Source of the DNA: Psychromonas sp. 14N.309.X.WAT.B.A12
GTDB taxonomy: Bacteria; Pseudomonadota; Gammaproteobacteria; Enterobacterales; Psychromonadaceae
DNA: 64,000 bases
NCBI RefSeq assembly: GCF_030397575.1
Contig: NZ_JAPNXS010000006.1
Span: forward strand, 1 to 64,000
Direction of reading: 5' to 3'
The position numbers were made by a program, and so were the translations under genes. The notes under the pieces are model-generated. The model was not told the DNA's origin. It made no database searches and saw only the letters and a program-made list of their open reading frames with translations. Shown here in pieces: positions 8,284-18,109 of the stretch; the stretch's first letter is position 1, and each line of letters starts with the position of its first letter.

Positions 8284-9195
8284 TTAAGTTTCCATACTCT
8301 TTTGAATATCTTCTTTACAATCCAACACGATATCAGTGAACGCATCAATGATTGCGCTCTCCTCATTACGCCTATATTGTAATTGTAAAGGAATGGCCGT
8401 TTGCACTTTTATCAAGGGAATAAAGTGGCAAGCATCACTATATAATTTACGTACGCAAAATGGGGCAATGGCTACCCCTAACCCTGCCGCTACTTCTGTC
8501 ACTAAGGTTTGCATATGGCGTGGTTGACTCACAATACTAGGAGAAAACCCGGCTTGCTTGCATTGCATAATGGTTTCGTCAAATAAACCAAGAGCTTCAT
8601 CACGATTAAAAATAATAAAAGATTCGTTTTTTAATTCAGCTAAAGCAATATTTTTCTGGTTCGACAGAGGATGATCCTGATTGACTATAGCGACTAATTT
8701 ATCAACGTAAATAGAGTGAGTAACAAAGTCTTGTGCAATCCCACTTGGTAAAGGACGTGAAAAAGCAATGTCTATTCGTCCTGTTTGCAACGCATCAATT
8801 TGCTCCGTTGCAGTCATCTCCAATAAAACTACATTTACTGCTGGGTATTGCTGTTTATAACGGCGTACCAATTTCGCCATAAAGGTGAAACAGGCAGAGC
8901 TAAGGTGAGCAATATGCAGCGTCCCAATTTGTCCATTATTAGCACGTTTCACCTGTGATTTAGCTTGCTCTGTCATCGCTAAAATAGCAGTTGCATCTAC
9001 TAATAACTGTTTTCCTACTTCGGTAATATTTACCTCTCTGGAAGTTCGTTTAAATAAATTGACGCTTAACTCATCTTCTAAAGCCGCTATCTGGCGACTT
9101 ATCGCTGGTTGGACTGTATTTAACTCGCGTGCAGCTTCAGAAAAACTTTTATGCTTAGCCACCACAACAAAACTTTTTAAGGATTTAATATCCAT
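8284..9195 (-). CDS. LysR-family transcriptional regulator
   Basis: 303 residues, the usual LysR length. The N-terminal winged helix-turn-helix (SFSEAARELNTVQPAISRQI, residues about 17-36) is followed by a linker helix and a two-lobed effector domain (GTLHIAHLSSACF onward). It is divergent from the MFS exporter gene, and a dyad lies in the 127-base gap, so it probably controls the exporter and itself. The inducer is unknown. The N-terminal DNA-binding half resembles CbbR/BenM-type members in general only. Confidence 0.85.
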   Translation of the reverse strand: MDIKSLKSFVVVAKHKSFSEAARELNTVQPAISRQIAALEDELSVNLFKRTSREVNITEVGKQLLVDATAILAMTEQAKSQVKRANNGQIGTLHIAHLSSACFTFMAKLVRRYKQQYPAVNVVLLEMTATEQIDALQTGRIDIAFSRPLPSGIAQDFVTHSIYVDKLVAIVNQDHPLSNQKNIALAELKNESFIIFNRDEALGLFDETIMQCKQAGFSPSIVSQPRHMQTLVTEVAAGLGVAIAPFCVRKLYSDACHFIPLIKVQTAIPLQLQYRRNEESAIIDAFTDIVLDCKEDIQKSMET

Positions 9196-9256
9196 CGTGA
9201 GGATCCTTATTTAAACAACTCCACCAATACCATTATTGTATAGATTCAATAAAATA

Positions 9257-9272
9257 ATAACATTTTTGTTAT
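9257..9272. promoter_or_regulatory. dyad in the lysR-MFS promoter gap
   Basis: ATAACA-TTTT-TGTTAT is a perfect inverted repeat of 6-base arms in the shared promoter region. LysR proteins typically bind such AT-rich interrupted dyads, so this is the best operator candidate. Confidence 0.45.
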
Positions 9273-9322
9273 AACCAATGTTCTTTTATGCTTCGCCTAT
9301 GTTCATAGTCTGAGAGTCGAAA

Positions 9323-10498
9323 ATGCCAACAAACACCACTAGCCCATCTTTAAGTCGCTTTATTTTATTATTAATGACCACTGCGATTGCTGCCACAGCG
9401 GCGAATCTTTATTATAACCAGCCAATTTTGCCTTTAATTGCACAAGAGTTTGAACTTACTAGTGGTCAATTAGGTAGCATTCCAGCGTTAACTCAATTCG
9501 GTTACGCTTTTGCATTATTGTTTATTTCACCATTAGGCGATGCCATAGCAAGACGTCGTTTAATCGCTTGCTTATCTAGTCTACTGGTTGCTTCCTCTTT
9601 ACTCGCGGTATTTTCCCCTAATCTCATACTATTATTAATTGCTGTATTTTTAATTGGGGTAAGCGCTAATATTACACAACAACTAATTCCCTTTGCCGCC
9701 TCCATGGTCTCGCCAGAAAACAAAGGCGCAACTTTAAGTACTTTAATGGTGGGATTAACATTAGGTATTTTATTATCAAGAACCTTAAGTGGTTTTGTTG
9801 GTGAACAATTTGGCTGGCGTGCTGTATTTATTATGTCGGCTGGGCTATCTGCTGTGTTTGGGCTGCTATTATTTAGCTTTTTACCACTCAATAAACCACA
9901 CAGTAATCTAGGTTATTGGGCATTAATTAAGAGTACTTTAAGCTTATTTATTAAACATAAGTCATTACAAAAATACACTTTTTCAGGTGCCTGTTGGTTT
10001 GCCTCTTTTAATGTGCTGTGGGCTACTTTAGCTATCCATGTCAGCGATGCCCCTTTTAACTATAATGCCCAACAAGCAGGATTATTTGGTGTCATAGCCT
10101 TGGCCGGCGTCATTGGTGCTAAATTAGCCGGCAGATGGATCAATAAACTTGGCTCTAAAAATGTAGTAATGGTTGCTTTAGTCTTGATTGCATTGGGCTT
10201 TGTTATTACAGGTTTATTCGCGGGTAATCTTATCGCCTTAATTGTCGGTATCATCTTAATTGATTTCGGTATTTTTAGTGCACAAGTAGCAAACCAAGTA
10301 CGAGTATTTAGTATCGACCCGAATGCACAAAGTCGTATCAACGGTATCTATATGCTCGGTTATTACCTAGGTGGCGCGATAGGTTCAGTGGTTGGATTAA
10401 AAGCCTTTGCGTTATATCAATGGCCTGGAGTGATTTCGGTGAGTTTACTGTTTTTATTAGGCAGCGGATGTTTTAATGCATTGGCTAAAAGAACCTAA
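9323..10498 (+). CDS. MFS efflux transporter (arabinose-efflux-like family)
   Basis: 391 residues with about 12 membrane segments. The N terminus AATAANLYYNQPILPLIAQE is characteristic of a drug/sugar-efflux MFS subgroup that often sits beside a LysR gene; the loop between helices 2 and 3 reads GDAIARRR. It should export a small molecule by proton antiport. The substrate is not predictable. Divergent from the LysR gene, which probably regulates it. An 11-bp perfect hairpin follows the stop codon. Confidence 0.8.
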   Translation: MPTNTTSPSLSRFILLLMTTAIAATAANLYYNQPILPLIAQEFELTSGQLGSIPALTQFGYAFALLFISPLGDAIARRRLIACLSSLLVASSLLAVFSPNLILLLIAVFLIGVSANITQQLIPFAASMVSPENKGATLSTLMVGLTLGILLSRTLSGFVGEQFGWRAVFIMSAGLSAVFGLLLFSFLPLNKPHSNLGYWALIKSTLSLFIKHKSLQKYTFSGACWFASFNVLWATLAIHVSDAPFNYNAQQAGLFGVIALAGVIGAKLAGRWINKLGSKNVVMVALVLIALGFVITGLFAGNLIALIVGIILIDFGIFSAQVANQVRVFSIDPNAQSRINGIYMLGYYLGGAIGSVVGLKAFALYQWPGVISVSLLFLLGSGCFNALAKRT

Positions 10499-10504
10499 TC
10501 ATTA

Positions 10505-10532
10505 AAATCGATGCACTATAATGCATCGATTT
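10505..10532. terminator. bidirectional hairpin between the MFS and rpmJ2 genes
   Basis: AAATCGATGCA and TGCATCGATTT form a perfect 11-bp stem with loop CTATAA. Short A/T runs at the arms let it serve both the MFS gene (plus) and the rpmE2-rpmJ2 pair (minus). Confidence 0.65.
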
Positions 10533-10545
10533 CGTGATTTATACA

Positions 10546-10671
10546 CTAGCCCTGCCTTGCTTTAAAGCGCGGGTTAGTTTTGCAAATAACGTAAGATTTC
10601 CCCTTCCTTCTCACAATCTGACAGTCAGGGTGGCGTGTTTTAGCACTTTTTAATGAACTCAATACTTTCAT
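10546..10671 (-). CDS. rpmJ2: alternative ribosomal protein L36, zinc-free form (RpmJ2/YkgO)
   Basis: 41 residues: begins [20 protein letters not shown], followed by [21 protein letters not shown]. It is the C-minus paralogue of L36: of the four zinc ligands of the normal form, the first cysteine and the histidine are gone while two cysteines remain. It replaces zinc-bound L36 in the ribosome when zinc is scarce. It starts 8 bases after the rpmE2 stop with a G-rich Shine-Dalgarno (GGGGGCAAG), so it is translated from the same message. The gene is easily missed because of its length. Confidence 0.92.
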   Translation of the reverse strand: MKVLSSLKSAKTRHPDCQIVRRKGKSYVICKTNPRFKARQG

Positions 10672-10679
10672 CTTGCCCC

Positions 10680-10928
10680 CTAAGACTTTAATTTACCAAA
10701 GCGATTATTAAACTTAGCAACGCGACCGTCATGTGCAACAACAGTCTGTTTACCAGTGTAATAAGGATGAGATTCGCTTGACACCTCAATCGCGTAATAA
10801 GGGTACGTCTGTCCATCTATCTCGACGGTTTTACTAGGTTGTAGAGTGGAACCGACGATAAAGTACTTATCCACAGATGTGTCGTGAAAAGCCACTTTTT
10901 GGTATTTAGGGTGAATATTCTCTTTCAT
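10680..10928 (-). CDS. rpmE2: alternative ribosomal protein L31, zinc-free form (RpmE2/YkgM)
   Basis: 82 residues starting [17 protein letters not shown]31 type B. It has no cysteine at all, so it cannot hold the zinc of standard L31. Under zinc limitation it displaces RpmE from the 50S subunit and frees zinc; this is established for the E. coli, Bacillus and Streptomyces homologues. It is followed by rpmJ2 in one operon, and a palindrome of Zur type lies just upstream. Confidence 0.93.
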   Translation of the reverse strand: MKENIHPKYQKVAFHDTSVDKYFIVGSTLQPSKTVEIDGQTYPYYAIEVSSESHPYYTGKQTVVAHDGRVAKFNNRFGKLKS

Positions 10929-10939
10929 AAAAAGCCTCT

Positions 10940-10975
10940 AATTAAATTAAAATGTTATAACATAGCAATTTAATT
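10940..10975 (-). promoter_or_regulatory. candidate Zur operator upstream of rpmE2
   Basis: The core ATGTTATAACAT (10952-10963) is a perfect 12-bp palindrome centred in a larger symmetric element with 9-bp outer arms (AATTAAATT and AATTTAATT). The TGTTATA/TATAACA half sites match the gammaproteobacterial Zur motif, though the halves overlap more tightly than in E. coli. The genes behind it are classic Zur targets. Confidence 0.65.
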
Positions 10976-11079
10976 TAGAGCGGCGGCTTTTGCAAGATAT
11001 TTTTGATAATAGTTATCACTAGTCAATTTTAAATTATTTAAAATACTTCTGTTCAAAAGAATAAAAATGAATGATAAAA

Positions 11080-11109
11080 GGAGGAGATAGCCACGATCAG
11101 CGTGGCTAT
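11080..11109 (-). terminator. terminator of the guanidine operon
   Basis: ATAGCCACG and CGTGGCTAT pair over 9 bp with loop ATCAG. On the minus strand the stem is followed by CTCCTCCTTTTAT, giving a modest T tract, 21 bases after the allophanate hydrolase stop codon. Confidence 0.65.
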
Positions 11110-11129
11110 GAATAGTTAAAGAAGATCAA

Positions 11130-12974
11130 TTAAATAACTTTATCAATAGAAAGTGTTGCCATATACCCTTCCCAACCACCAAACTCTGTAATATCTTTTG
11201 CTGATTCAATAGCATAACCTTCACAGATAAAACTAGTTACCCAGCTTCCATCGGCGAGTTGAATTTTACCTAGTCCTAGTGGTTGAGGGATGCCTGTTAA
11301 AAAACTACCCACAGTACTTTCTGGTAAACGCCATACTTCAACGTCAATGGCTGCACCTTGCTCTGCTACTCTGATTAAACCAGGACGAAATGGAGGCCCC
11401 CCCGCTAACGCATAAAAACGATAATCGGCCGAGGTCTTAGTGCTTTTTACTAGATACGCCCCACGCTCAGTCAATTGATGGTTGAGTGGAAAACCAGTGA
11501 GGTGTGCACCACATACCGCTATATCAACCTGTCCCTCTTTTGCTTCTGAGCTTAATGTTTGCTCAACATCACTGAGTTTATGTGCTGTCGCACCTAAAGT
11601 GAAATTGGTTGTTTTTTGCCATTGAGCACCGACACTTAATAACAAGCGGTCACTAAAAGCAGGGCCAAACAGCGTAATACCAAATGGTAAACCTGAAGAC
11701 AATAACCCAGCAGGTAACGCAATTGCGGCATAGTCTAACAGGTTCATAAAGTTGGTGTAATAACCTAGATTTGAATTAAGTTGAATTGGGTCTGCTTCAA
11801 CCTCTTTTATGCGGTAAGCAGTGCCTGCCGTAGGGGTTAATACGCAATCTAATTCCGATAAAATAGCGTCACACTGTACTTTAAATGCTTGTAAACGATA
11901 CATTGCTTTAAAAGTATCTACTGCTGAATGTGCCGTTGCACCGCCCACGATAGTTTGTATCACTGGTAAACACTGTGTTGGATCCGCTTTAAAAAACGCT
12001 TCAATCGCAGCATAACGTTCAGCCACCCAAGGTCCTTCATAGAGTAATCTCGCCGCATCTAAAAATGGTTGGAAATTGATAATAATAATCTCTGCACCAG
12101 CCTCTTTTAAACGCTCAACACTGGTTTCAAATAACATTTGAGCACCATAGTCACCAAAAAAATTCAACTGTGATGCTTCAGGTATTCCAACTTTTAAACC
12201 AGTCAGTGTTCTATTTGTATCATAATGCTCTGCACTGTTGGTTAGTAAATTATCACGTGAATAACAATCATCAGCATCTAACTCTGATGCTATATCTAAC
12301 ACCAGATTCACTTCACTGGTACTGTTAGCAAAAATAGTCACACAATCTAAGCTTTTACAGGCTGGCACCACACCAGTACAACTAATTAATCCCTTAGTTG
12401 CCTTCATACCCACAATGTTATTTAATGCGGCTGGTACACGACCGGAGCCCGCTGTATCAGTGCCTAAAGAAAAGCTAACCTGCCCAGTTGCAACGGCAAC
12501 TGCACTACCAGAGCTTGAGCCTCCAGAAACATAGTCAGGATCAAAGCTATTATTCACTGCTCCCCAAGGACTGCGCACACCCACTAAACCCGTTGCAAAC
12601 TGATCAAGGTTAGTTTTACCTAGTGGGATAGCTCCCGCTTCAATCAATAGTTTTACAACACTTGATGACTCAGTAGGTTGAAATGAATAGGCTTCACAAG
12701 CAGCGGTAGTGGGTAACATAGCAAAATCGATATTATCTTTAGCTGCAAATGGCACTCCATATAATGGCAACTCATCGATAGATTTAGACTCAAGTACCGT
12801 TAACATCTGATCAAGTTGTTCTTCAGAAATGGTGCAGATCCAAACATTACTGGTATCGTTTTTTGCCTGTACTAACTTTTCTTTTAAGAATGTTTTAACG
12901 TTTAACTCACCACTACGGTAAGCCGCTTTTAACAGGTCTATATTCATATTTTGTTGTAGCATTAACTTGTCCAT
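11130..12974 (-). CDS. atzF: allophanate hydrolase
   Basis: 614 residues. Amidase-signature domain from about 30 to 440 with the Ser-cisSer-Lys triad: lysine in FAAKDNID, then GGSSSGSAVAVATG and DTAGSGRVPA with the nucleophile serine. The C-terminal 150 residues are the extra domain typical of full-length allophanate hydrolases. It converts allophanate to two ammonia and two CO2. Its start codon overlaps the carboxylase stop by one base (TAATG), so translation is coupled. Being last in an operon with a carboxylase and two DUF1989 proteins under guanidine riboswitches, its substrate should come from carboxyguanidine. Confidence 0.9.
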   Translation of the reverse strand: MDKLMLQQNMNIDLLKAAYRSGELNVKTFLKEKLVQAKNDTSNVWICTISEEQLDQMLTVLESKSIDELPLYGVPFAAKDNIDFAMLPTTAACEAYSFQPTESSSVVKLLIEAGAIPLGKTNLDQFATGLVGVRSPWGAVNNSFDPDYVSGGSSSGSAVAVATGQVSFSLGTDTAGSGRVPAALNNIVGMKATKGLISCTGVVPACKSLDCVTIFANSTSEVNLVLDIASELDADDCYSRDNLLTNSAEHYDTNRTLTGLKVGIPEASQLNFFGDYGAQMLFETSVERLKEAGAEIIIINFQPFLDAARLLYEGPWVAERYAAIEAFFKADPTQCLPVIQTIVGGATAHSAVDTFKAMYRLQAFKVQCDAILSELDCVLTPTAGTAYRIKEVEADPIQLNSNLGYYTNFMNLLDYAAIALPAGLLSSGLPFGITLFGPAFSDRLLLSVGAQWQKTTNFTLGATAHKLSDVEQTLSSEAKEGQVDIAVCGAHLTGFPLNHQLTERGAYLVKSTKTSADYRFYALAGGPPFRPGLIRVAEQGAAIDVEVWRLPESTVGSFLTGIPQPLGLGKIQLADGSWVTSFICEGYAIESAKDITEFGGWEGYMATLSIDKVI

Positions 12975-15900
12975 TATAGTTTCTCCAAAATCATTAAGCG
13001 TTGCCCTGCATGTACTTGTGCACCCTCTTTTTGTACAATATTCATGACCTTACCATCGGCAGGCGCAACCACTTCTATCTCCATTTTCATTGCTTCTAAA
13101 ATTAACAGGGTTTGTCCTGCTTTGACTGTTTCACCAAGTTTTACTAATACCTGCCAGATATTGCCAGCTACATGGCTGTCTACTCCACGTTGCTGCTCGG
13201 TTAATGTGGCAATATCGGTTTCGATTTGTGTCATCTCTTTTGCCACGAAATTAGCTTGTCCGGTCTCCTGCCAACGTTGACGTTCCGCTTCAAAAGCTTG
13301 TTGTTGCTTTTCTTTGAAGGTCACAATCGATTCTTGATCTGCACTTAATTGTGCTTGGTATTCAGCAAGGCTAAAGGTGGTCTCTTGGATTTTTAAGGGG
13401 TAATCACCGCGTGGGAAATCTTTACGGATTTGCGTTAATTCTTCACTACTCACAGGGTAAAAACGGATCTGGTCAAAAAAGCGTAATAGCCACGGTTTTT
13501 TGAACTCTTCTGTTTGGCGGTAACGATTCCACATTTGTAATGTGCGTCCCACAAACTGATAACCACCAGGACCTTCCATACCATAAACACATAAGTAAGC
13601 ACCACCGATACCCACGGCATTTTCTGGCGTCCAAGTTCTTGCTGGGTTGTATTTTGTAGTCACTAAACGATGACGAGGGTCTAAGGGAGTTGCTACCGGA
13701 GCGCCTAAATAGACATCTCCTAACCCCATCACAAGATAACTGGCATTGAATACAATGTCTTTCACTTGTTCAACGGACTCAAGGCCATTAATACGACGAA
13801 TAAACTCGATATTATCAGGGCACCAAGGTGCATCTTTGCGCACTAATTCATCGTATTTTTTAATCGCTAAACGTGTCGCATAATCATCCCAAGAAAGTGG
13901 GATATTAACGATTCGTGATGGCACTGAAAGTTGACTATCATCACCTAAGCTCTGTTCAGCATCTACAACGATGTCGAGTAACTGTTTAAGTGGTAATTGT
14001 AAATTATCGTAATGAATTTGCAGCGATCGGATACCCGGAGTTAACTCTTGCATGCCTTGTAGTTTCAGACTTTGCAATTTCAACATTAATGCATGCACGC
14101 GAAAACGTAATGCAACATCTAATACCTGTTGCCCATATTCCACTAATAGGTAGTCTTCACCACTGGCACGAAATACCACTTGTTCATTTAATGCCGTTTT
14201 ATCAAGTTGTTTAATAATCGCACTTTCTGGTAAAACAGTTGGTAATTTTTGTGCTAGATATTGCCCTTGTTCGATTGCCGCTAATTGTGCTAGTTCAAAC
14301 TGTTGTGCATCTTCGATAGAGACGGCTTGGAAGCGAATGGTTGCACCAGCTTTCAGCTGACCAACTTTCCATAAATCTGCTTTAATGATGGTGACCGGGC
14401 AAACAAACCCACCTAAGCTTGGGCCATCTGGTCCTAAAATCACCGGCATATCACCAGTAAAGTCTATGGTACCAACTGCATAAGCGTTATCGTGGATATT
14501 CGATGGGTGTAACCCAGCTTCCCCACCATCATTACGAGCCCATTTTGGTTTTGGTCCCATTAAACGGACACCTGTACGGCTTGAGTTAAAATGCACTTTC
14601 CATGTAGCATTAAAAAATGCGTCGATATCTTCTGGCTGGAAAAAGTCAGGCGCGCCATGAGGACCGTAAATAACACGAATAGTCCAGTCATCGCTGATTT
14701 CAGGTAATTGAGCAGTTAGGTTATTTTCCACAGGTGCAGTTTGAGCTAAATCTTCAATATGTAATACGTCGCCAGTTCGGATAGCTCGCCCTGCATGACC
14801 GCCAAATTGCCCCAAGGTAAAGGTCGATTTACTACCTAAATAATCAGGGCATTGAATACCACCTTGCACAGCTAAGTAACTACGAGCACCAGCACCTTGA
14901 ATATTACCTAAAGTCAGCGTTTGACCGGCTTGTACTGTAATGATTTTACCAACTTTGATGCTCTCTTGGTCCAACTCAGCTTGAATAGTTGCCCCTGTCA
15001 GAATAAATCGCGTCGCACTATTAAACTTTAATGTAGGACCACTGACGGTAATCTCTAATCCTGCATCACTTTTTTCGTTTCCTAATAAAGTATTACCTAA
15101 GCAAAAACTCATGCTATCCATTGGGCCTGATGGCGGTACCCCGACATCCCAATAGCCTTTACGTCCGGGATAATCTTGAATAGTGGTTTGCGTGCCTCCA
15201 GCTAAAACATCAATAGAGCAAGGTAAGTAGGTAAACTGATTTAAGGTTTGTGTTAATAACTCGCCCGCTTCAACAATATCGTTATTTAATAGCTGCAATA
15301 AATAGTCTTTGTTACTTTCAATACCGTACACTTGGCTGTCGGATAATGCTTGTTTCAAACCATTTAATGCAAGAGAGCGGTTTTCACTATGACAAATCAC
15401 TTTAGCTAGCATAGGGTCAAAGAATGGTGATACTTCTACCCCACTTTCTAGCCAATGATCAATACGTAACTGCCCTTGTTCAACTTCTGTAGCCCATTTT
15501 ACATGGCTGATTAAACCGGCACTTGGTTGGAAATCTTTATTCGCATCTTCTGCATAAAGACGTACTTGAATTGCATGACCATTAACAGCTAAGTTACTGC
15601 CCAACTCTACCACTGGAGGTAAGGTATTAGCCGCTAAGCTAACCATCCAATTCACTAAGTCAACACCGTACACCATTTCCGTGACACCGTGCTCTACTTG
15701 TAAACGAGTGTTTACTTCTAAGAAGTAAAATTGCTGTGCTTGCTGGTCAAATACAAACTCTACAGTACCTGCACTACGATAGTTCACCATCGCTGCTAGA
15801 CGTGTCGCTGTTTGATGGAGTTCGCTACGCAGCTGTTCACTTAAATTCGGTGCAGGGCTTTCTTCAATCACCTTTTGGTTACGACGTTGTGCCGAACAAT

Positions 15901-16579
15901 CACGCTCACCTAGTGCGATTGCGCCGCCTTTACCATCACCAAAAATTTGCACTTCAATATGACGTGCTTGCACAATAAACTTTTCTAAAAACAACGCACT
16001 ATTGCTGAAGTTATTTTCACTTAACCTTTTAACTGAGTCGTAAGCTTGGCTTAGCTCTTCAGCACTATTGCAGCGTTGCATGCCAATACCGCCACCACCA
16101 GCAGTACTTTTTAACATCACTGGGTAACCAATTACATCAGCACGTTGCAATGCTTCTTCTACACTGTTTAATAAATCACTACCCGGCAATAATGGAACGT
16201 TTGCTTGTTCTGCTAATTCACGTGCTCGGTGCTTTAGACCAAACTGCAACATCTGTTCAGCAGTTGGTCCTAAAAACACCAGTCCATTGGCTTCACAGGC
16301 AGCAACAAAATCTACATTTTCACTTAAAAAACCATACCCAGGATGAATAGCCTGTGCACCACATTGTTTAGCAATGTTGATCACTTTATCCATATCAAGA
16401 TAGGTTTGCTTAGCATTGCCTTCCCCTAAGGAGAATGCATGGTCAGCTTGTGAAACATGAAGGCTATCAGCATCTGCTTGACTATAGATAGATACACTTT
16501 CGATCCCCATGGCAGTGAGTGTTCTAATAATACGGCAAGCGATAGCACCACGATTGGCAATTAATACTTTAGTAAACAT
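12974..16579 (-). CDS. biotin-dependent guanidine carboxylase (urea carboxylase family)
   Basis: 1201 residues. Domains in order: biotin carboxylase ([16 protein letters not shown] at the start, the ATP-grasp glycine loop [22 protein letters not shown]), carboxyltransferase halves of KipA/KipI type from about 470 to 1050 ([20 protein letters not shown], then [11 protein letters not shown], then [20 protein letters not shown]), and a C-terminal biotinyl domain with EAMKM, biotin on about Lys1165. It uses ATP and bicarbonate. It would usually be called urea carboxylase, but members found with paired DUF1989 genes and guanidine riboswitches act on guanidine, making carboxyguanidine. A guanidine-II riboswitch precedes its start codon. 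RBS AAAGG, spacing 9. Confidence 0.85.
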   Translation of the reverse strand: MFTKVLIANRGAIACRIIRTLTAMGIESVSIYSQADADSLHVSQADHAFSLGEGNAKQTYLDMDKVINIAKQCGAQAIHPGYGFLSENVDFVAACEANGLVFLGPTAEQMLQFGLKHRARELAEQANVPLLPGSDLLNSVEEALQRADVIGYPVMLKSTAGGGGIGMQRCNSAEELSQAYDSVKRLSENNFSNSALFLEKFIVQARHIEVQIFGDGKGGAIALGERDCSAQRRNQKVIEESPAPNLSEQLRSELHQTATRLAAMVNYRSAGTVEFVFDQQAQQFYFLEVNTRLQVEHGVTEMVYGVDLVNWMVSLAANTLPPVVELGSNLAVNGHAIQVRLYAEDANKDFQPSAGLISHVKWATEVEQGQLRIDHWLESGVEVSPFFDPMLAKVICHSENRSLALNGLKQALSDSQVYGIESNKDYLLQLLNNDIVEAGELLTQTLNQFTYLPCSIDVLAGGTQTTIQDYPGRKGYWDVGVPPSGPMDSMSFCLGNTLLGNEKSDAGLEITVSGPTLKFNSATRFILTGATIQAELDQESIKVGKIITVQAGQTLTLGNIQGAGARSYLAVQGGIQCPDYLGSKSTFTLGQFGGHAGRAIRTGDVLHIEDLAQTAPVENNLTAQLPEISDDWTIRVIYGPHGAPDFFQPEDIDAFFNATWKVHFNSSRTGVRLMGPKPKWARNDGGEAGLHPSNIHDNAYAVGTIDFTGDMPVILGPDGPSLGGFVCPVTIIKADLWKVGQLKAGATIRFQAVSIEDAQQFELAQLAAIEQGQYLAQKLPTVLPESAIIKQLDKTALNEQVVFRASGEDYLLVEYGQQVLDVALRFRVHALMLKLQSLKLQGMQELTPGIRSLQIHYDNLQLPLKQLLDIVVDAEQSLGDDSQLSVPSRIVNIPLSWDDYATRLAIKKYDELVRKDAPWCPDNIEFIRRINGLESVEQVKDIVFNASYLVMGLGDVYLGAPVATPLDPRHRLVTTKYNPARTWTPENAVGIGGAYLCVYGMEGPGGYQFVGRTLQMWNRYRQTEEFKKPWLLRFFDQIRFYPVSSEELTQIRKDFPRGDYPLKIQETTFSLAEYQAQLSADQESIVTFKEKQQQAFEAERQRWQETGQANFVAKEMTQIETDIATLTEQQRGVDSHVAGNIWQVLVKLGETVKAGQTLLILEAMKMEIEVVAPADGKVMNIVQKEGAQVHAGQRLMILEKL

Positions 16580-16585
16580 AATAGT

Positions 16586-16649
16586 GACCTTTTACAGGTC
16601 GGGTCGTCCCGAATTAATACTGAGAAATTAGTAACAAGGTCGTCCTTGT
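16586..16649 (-). promoter_or_regulatory. guanidine-II (mini-ykkC) riboswitch before the carboxylase gene
   Basis: Read on the minus strand: P1 is ACAAGG-ACGA-CCTTGT (16649-16634), a 21-nt linker follows, and P2 is TCGGG-ACGA-CCCGA (16612-16599). Two small hairpins with identical ACGA loops closed by GG/CC are the definition of the mini-ykkC motif (loop ACGR). Just after P2, GACCT (16600-16596) can pair with AGGTC (16590-16586), which contains the Shine-Dalgarno of the carboxylase. GACCT shares two bases with the 3' arm of P2, so P2 (ligand bound) and the SD-blocking hairpin exclude each other: a translational on-switch. Confidence 0.88.
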
Positions 16650-16688
16650 ATTCTCATTGATTGTATTGAATCAATTTGTGCGTAACCT

Positions 16689-17327
16689 TTAGTCCCACAC
16701 CAACATTTCTACAGGAGTTGGATTGTAAGCATTACATGGATTATTTAACTGAGGGCAGTTAGATAATAATACGATCACGTCCATTGCAGCTTTCATTTCA
16801 ACATACTTACCAGCACCACTGATACCATCTTCAAAGGTTAGCCCGCCCTCTTTGGTTACAGGTACATTCATGAAGAAGTTAATGTTATGGGTAATATCTC
16901 GCTTGCTTAAACCATATTGTGGGTTCTCAGCAACCGCTAATAACCAACTATCACGACAAGCATGCATGCACTTTTTCTCTAGCGAGTAACGTACGGTATT
17001 ACTTTCCGTTGCACATGCACCGCCTAATGTATCGTGACGACCACAGGTATCAGCAGTAATTTCTAGCAGAGTATTACCATCGTTCGATAGTAGTTTGGTA
17101 CCCGCTGTGAGGTATACATTCCCTTGCTCGCGAATCGTATCCATTGCGCTGTAACGCTCACTTGGATCCTTAGCATTATAAAATAAGGTATCAGCGGCTT
17201 GGTTTCCTTCTAAATCTAAAATACGTAAGGTTTGTCCTGCTTTCACTACTTTCATGTAGTAATCACCGGCAGGAACTGTATCGCGACGTACCGCTTGTTC
17301 AGCTTGTAGTGGACTTTCAGCGATCAT
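16689..17327 (-). CDS. DUF1989 protein, carboxyguanidine deiminase subunit (urea carboxylase-associated)
   Basis: 212 residues from the ATG at 17327; a longer frame starts at 17366, but 17327 has TAGGAG at the right distance and begins 2 bases after the previous stop. It is a DUF1989 family member with [12 protein letters not shown] near residue 42, [23 protein letters not shown] and [10 protein letters not shown]. It was formerly called urea amidolyase-associated protein; in guanidine operons two such proteins form the carboxyguanidine deiminase CgdAB, which turns carboxyguanidine into allophanate and ammonia. Which of the two genes is cgdA and which cgdB is not decided here. The cysteine-rich motifs and the conserved His/Asp are consistent with metal-dependent hydrolysis. 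Confidence 0.8.
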   Translation of the reverse strand: MIAESPLQAEQAVRRDTVPAGDYYMKVVKAGQTLRILDLEGNQAADTLFYNAKDPSERYSAMDTIREQGNVYLTAGTKLLSNDGNTLLEITADTCGRHDTLGGACATESNTVRYSLEKKCMHACRDSWLLAVAENPQYGLSKRDITHNINFFMNVPVTKEGGLTFEDGISGAGKYVEMKAAMDVIVLLSNCPQLNNPCNAYNPTPVEMLVWD

Positions 17328-17329
17328 AA

Positions 17330-18100
17330 TTATGCTCCTACAGTGTGTGTGTGAGTGTGTTGGCACTGATAACGACGGTTATTTTCAAATCCACGTGTAT
17401 TTTCTCCACATAGATTTGCACAAAGGTCATCATCGGCAATAGGCGCAGCTTTACTGACTGATAATAAAACAGGTAAATTTGGGTATTTATTACTTGGATT
17501 CATAGGATGCGGACAAGTTGAAATAACCACCAAAGTATCAATTTCAAAACGCAATCCAACACTATCACCTGCTTTACTGTGCTGTTCAACAAAATTTAAG
17601 TCGCCTTGGTCATCGGTAGTCACTTTGCTAAAAATATTAATATTGGCAGCAAGGTCGCGTTTTCCTAATCCATATTTAGCAACTTCTACTAACAAACTAT
17701 CATAGCCATTTTGTAACCAGTTATTGTGGTCACCTTGATAATCACGTACGCCCCACTTATCTAACACTTTTTGCTTGTTAGCCACGCCCCCAACACTATC
17801 AATCCACCCCGTATCATCACTAACAATAGAACAGAAGATTCTTCCCATATCAGAATATAAACAGTGGCCCTGTGTCAGTTTAAAGGTGTGCTGCCCTTTT
17901 AATGTATCTGGCGCGTTATAACGTTCTAATAAATTATTTGGGTTATAAAACAACATGGATGCGTTTGCACCACCCTCCAAGTCAGTAACGGTCAATAAAT
18001 GCCCTGCTGGCACAACGAGTGACCAGTGACTTGCACCGGGTATATGCTCTTCATAAATCGCATCTGCAACGCGACTTTGTGGTTGTTGATTTTGTTGCAT
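17330..18100 (-). CDS. DUF1989 protein, second carboxyguanidine deiminase subunit
   Basis: 256 residues. Paralogue of the following gene product: [16 protein letters not shown] lines up with [26 protein letters not shown] with [11 protein letters not shown], and [14 protein letters not shown] with [14 protein letters not shown]. This copy lacks the two cysteine motifs of its partner and carries a Cys-containing tail ([11 protein letters not shown]). It is expected to form a heteromer with the partner in carboxyguanidine deimination. The gene ends in a CA-rich run coding alternating His-Thr (17341-17360), and the next gene begins right after its stop. Confidence 0.8.
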   Translation of the reverse strand: MQQNQQPQSRVADAIYEEHIPGASHWSLVVPAGHLLTVTDLEGGANASMLFYNPNNLLERYNAPDTLKGQHTFKLTQGHCLYSDMGRIFCSIVSDDTGWIDSVGGVANKQKVLDKWGVRDYQGDHNNWLQNGYDSLLVEVAKYGLGKRDLAANINIFSKVTTDDQGDLNFVEQHSKAGDSVGLRFEIDTLVVISTCPHPMNPSNKYPNLPVLLSVSKAAPIADDDLCANLCGENTRGFENNRRYQCQHTHTHTVGA

Positions 18101-18109
18101 TTTATTCTC

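Noticed and set aside
12974-16579. Urea carboxylase as the plain annotation
   Set aside because: Two guanidine riboswitch classes and paired DUF1989 genes in the same operon favour guanidine as substrate.
17328-17366. Upstream start (17366) for the second DUF1989 gene
   Set aside because: It would read through the CA run of the previous gene; the ATG at 17327 has a proper ribosome site and follows the previous stop.
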